Assembly (NCBI GenBank): GCA_903911455.1
Contig: CAIWDQ010000345.1
Coordinates: forward strand, 1 to 6,291
Source: an uncultured bacterium
GTDB taxonomy: Bacteria > Bacteroidota > Bacteroidia > Bacteroidales > JACABE01
Reading direction: 5' to 3'
Length of the DNA stretch: 6,291 bases
Both the position numbers and the translations under genes were made by a program. The notes under the pieces were generated by a model, which searched no databases, was not told the origin of the DNA, and worked only from the letters and a program-made list of their open reading frames with translations. This document shows positions 5,851-6,291 of the stretch, one piece after another. Within the stretch, counting starts at the first letter, position 1. Each line of letters starts with the position of its first letter.

Positions 5851-6122
5851 GGAAGGGTTTAGTTGGATGTTGGAAGCAATTAGTTGGTTTCAGAAGGCAA
5901 TTAGTTGGTGGTTGGAAGCAATTAGTTGATGTTTTGAAGCAAGTATTGATATACGGAAGCAATTAGTTGTATCCAGACCGCCTTAAGTTATATGCAGGAA
6001 GAGAATAGTTGTTGTTAGGAAGCAATTAGTTGATGTCAGAACTAAATTAGTTGATGTTAGGAAGCTTTAAGTTGGTGCTAGAAGTGGACTAGTTGGTGTC
6101 AGAAGTCAATTAGTTGAGAAAT
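5851..6122. repeat. array of 13 degenerate 21-bp tandem repeats
   Basis: Thirteen units start at 5851, 5872, 5893, 5914, 5935, 5955, 5976, 5997, 6018, 6039, 6060, 6081 and 6102; all are 21 bp except the fifth (20 bp). The core GGAAGCAATTAGTTG is followed by a 6-base tail near RTGTTA. Units 2, 4, 6 and 9 carry the exact core; units 5 and 7 are the most eroded. A weak partial unit may precede it (about 5830-5850). No frame stays open through the array: the consensus puts TAG in two plus-strand frames, and the 20-bp unit breaks the third. It lies about 210 bp upstream of the ModE-like gene. The period equals two helical turns of B-DNA. Confidence 0.95.
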
Positions 6123-6155
6123 CTAGTTTGGAAACTAAGGGATTAAGGTATTTGG

Positions 6156-6291
6156 CGATTTTGTGATTTTGTGAATTGGCGATTTAAAATTGACTATATT
6201 CTTCATTTTTTCTCCACTAATTTTCACAGATTAAGTGCACTGATAAATTCAATGATTTTGTGATATTGTGATTTGGTGATTTAAATTTGAC
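6156..6291. repeat. 8-bp tandem repeat in two copies forming a 38-bp direct repeat
   Basis: Octamers close to TGATTTTG occur four in a row at 6156-6187 and again at 6253-6284. The longer segments 6157-6194 and 6254-6291 match at 34 of 38 bases, and both end in GATTTAAA followed by A/T-TTGAC. They are 97 bp apart. The second copy runs to the window edge, so the element may continue. Confidence 0.85.

Larger units (their letters stand above)
5638..6291. other. 654-bp gene-free spacer upstream of the cluster
   Basis: No credible coding region is present on either strand. It contains, from the gene outward, the putative ModE-like gene promoter, the duplicated 20-bp motif, a T/A-rich stretch (about 5760-5850), the 21-bp repeat array and the two 8-bp repeat blocks. 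Between those blocks, 6195-6252 carries an AGTGCACT palindrome (6234-6241) inside a CACAGATTAAG...CTGATAAA context that looks like another eroded interspersed repeat. Confidence 0.7.

Noticed and set aside
5851..6122. CRISPR array
   Set aside because: The 21-bp units are contiguous with no unique spacers, and no cas gene is nearby.

Overview
The window is AT-rich chromosomal DNA, most likely from a member of the Bacteroidetes (Bacteroidota). The grounds are a TonB-dependent receptor preceded by a short-leader lipoprotein with a Cys-Lys-Lys-Asp start, several upstream sequences matching the Bacteroidetes -7 promoter element TAnnTTTG, almost no Shine-Dalgarno sequences, and spacers full of short tandem repeats. 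All six credible genes lie on the minus strand, so the window reads biologically from right to left.

Right to left: 5638-6291 is a gene-free spacer. It holds an 8-bp repeat pair, a 13-unit array of a degenerate 21-bp repeat, and a duplicated 20-bp motif, one copy of which overlaps the likely promoter of the first gene. Next comes what looks like one gene cluster of five: a single-domain ModE-like DNA-binding protein (5269-5637); a protein related to the N-terminal part of the archaeal tRNA-Ile2 agmatinylcytidine synthetase TiaS (4456-5196); a six-helix membrane protein that resembles an ECF-transporter S component (3942-4514, overlapping its upstream neighbour by 59 nt); a lipoprotein of unknown function (2956-3864); and a BtuB-class TonB-dependent receptor (877-2955) whose ATG directly follows the lipoprotein stop. 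Two compact hairpins separate the membrane protein from the lipoprotein gene, and two dyads sit at a promoter-like sequence upstream of the TiaS-like gene. Both look like control points.

Read together, the cluster suggests a regulated route for a small, scarce ligand. The receptor and lipoprotein would act at the outer membrane, the six-helix protein at the inner membrane, the TiaS-like enzyme in the cytoplasm, and the ModE-like protein as regulator. The ModE relationship makes molybdate, tungstate or a related cofactor a reasonable first guess, but the regulator lacks a metal-binding domain and nothing in the sequence fixes the substrate.

Left of the cluster, after a 192-bp spacer, lies a separate gene for an unrecognised charged protein (187-684). 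The left end (1-186) holds only 7-bp and 9-bp tandem repeats and T-rich sequence.
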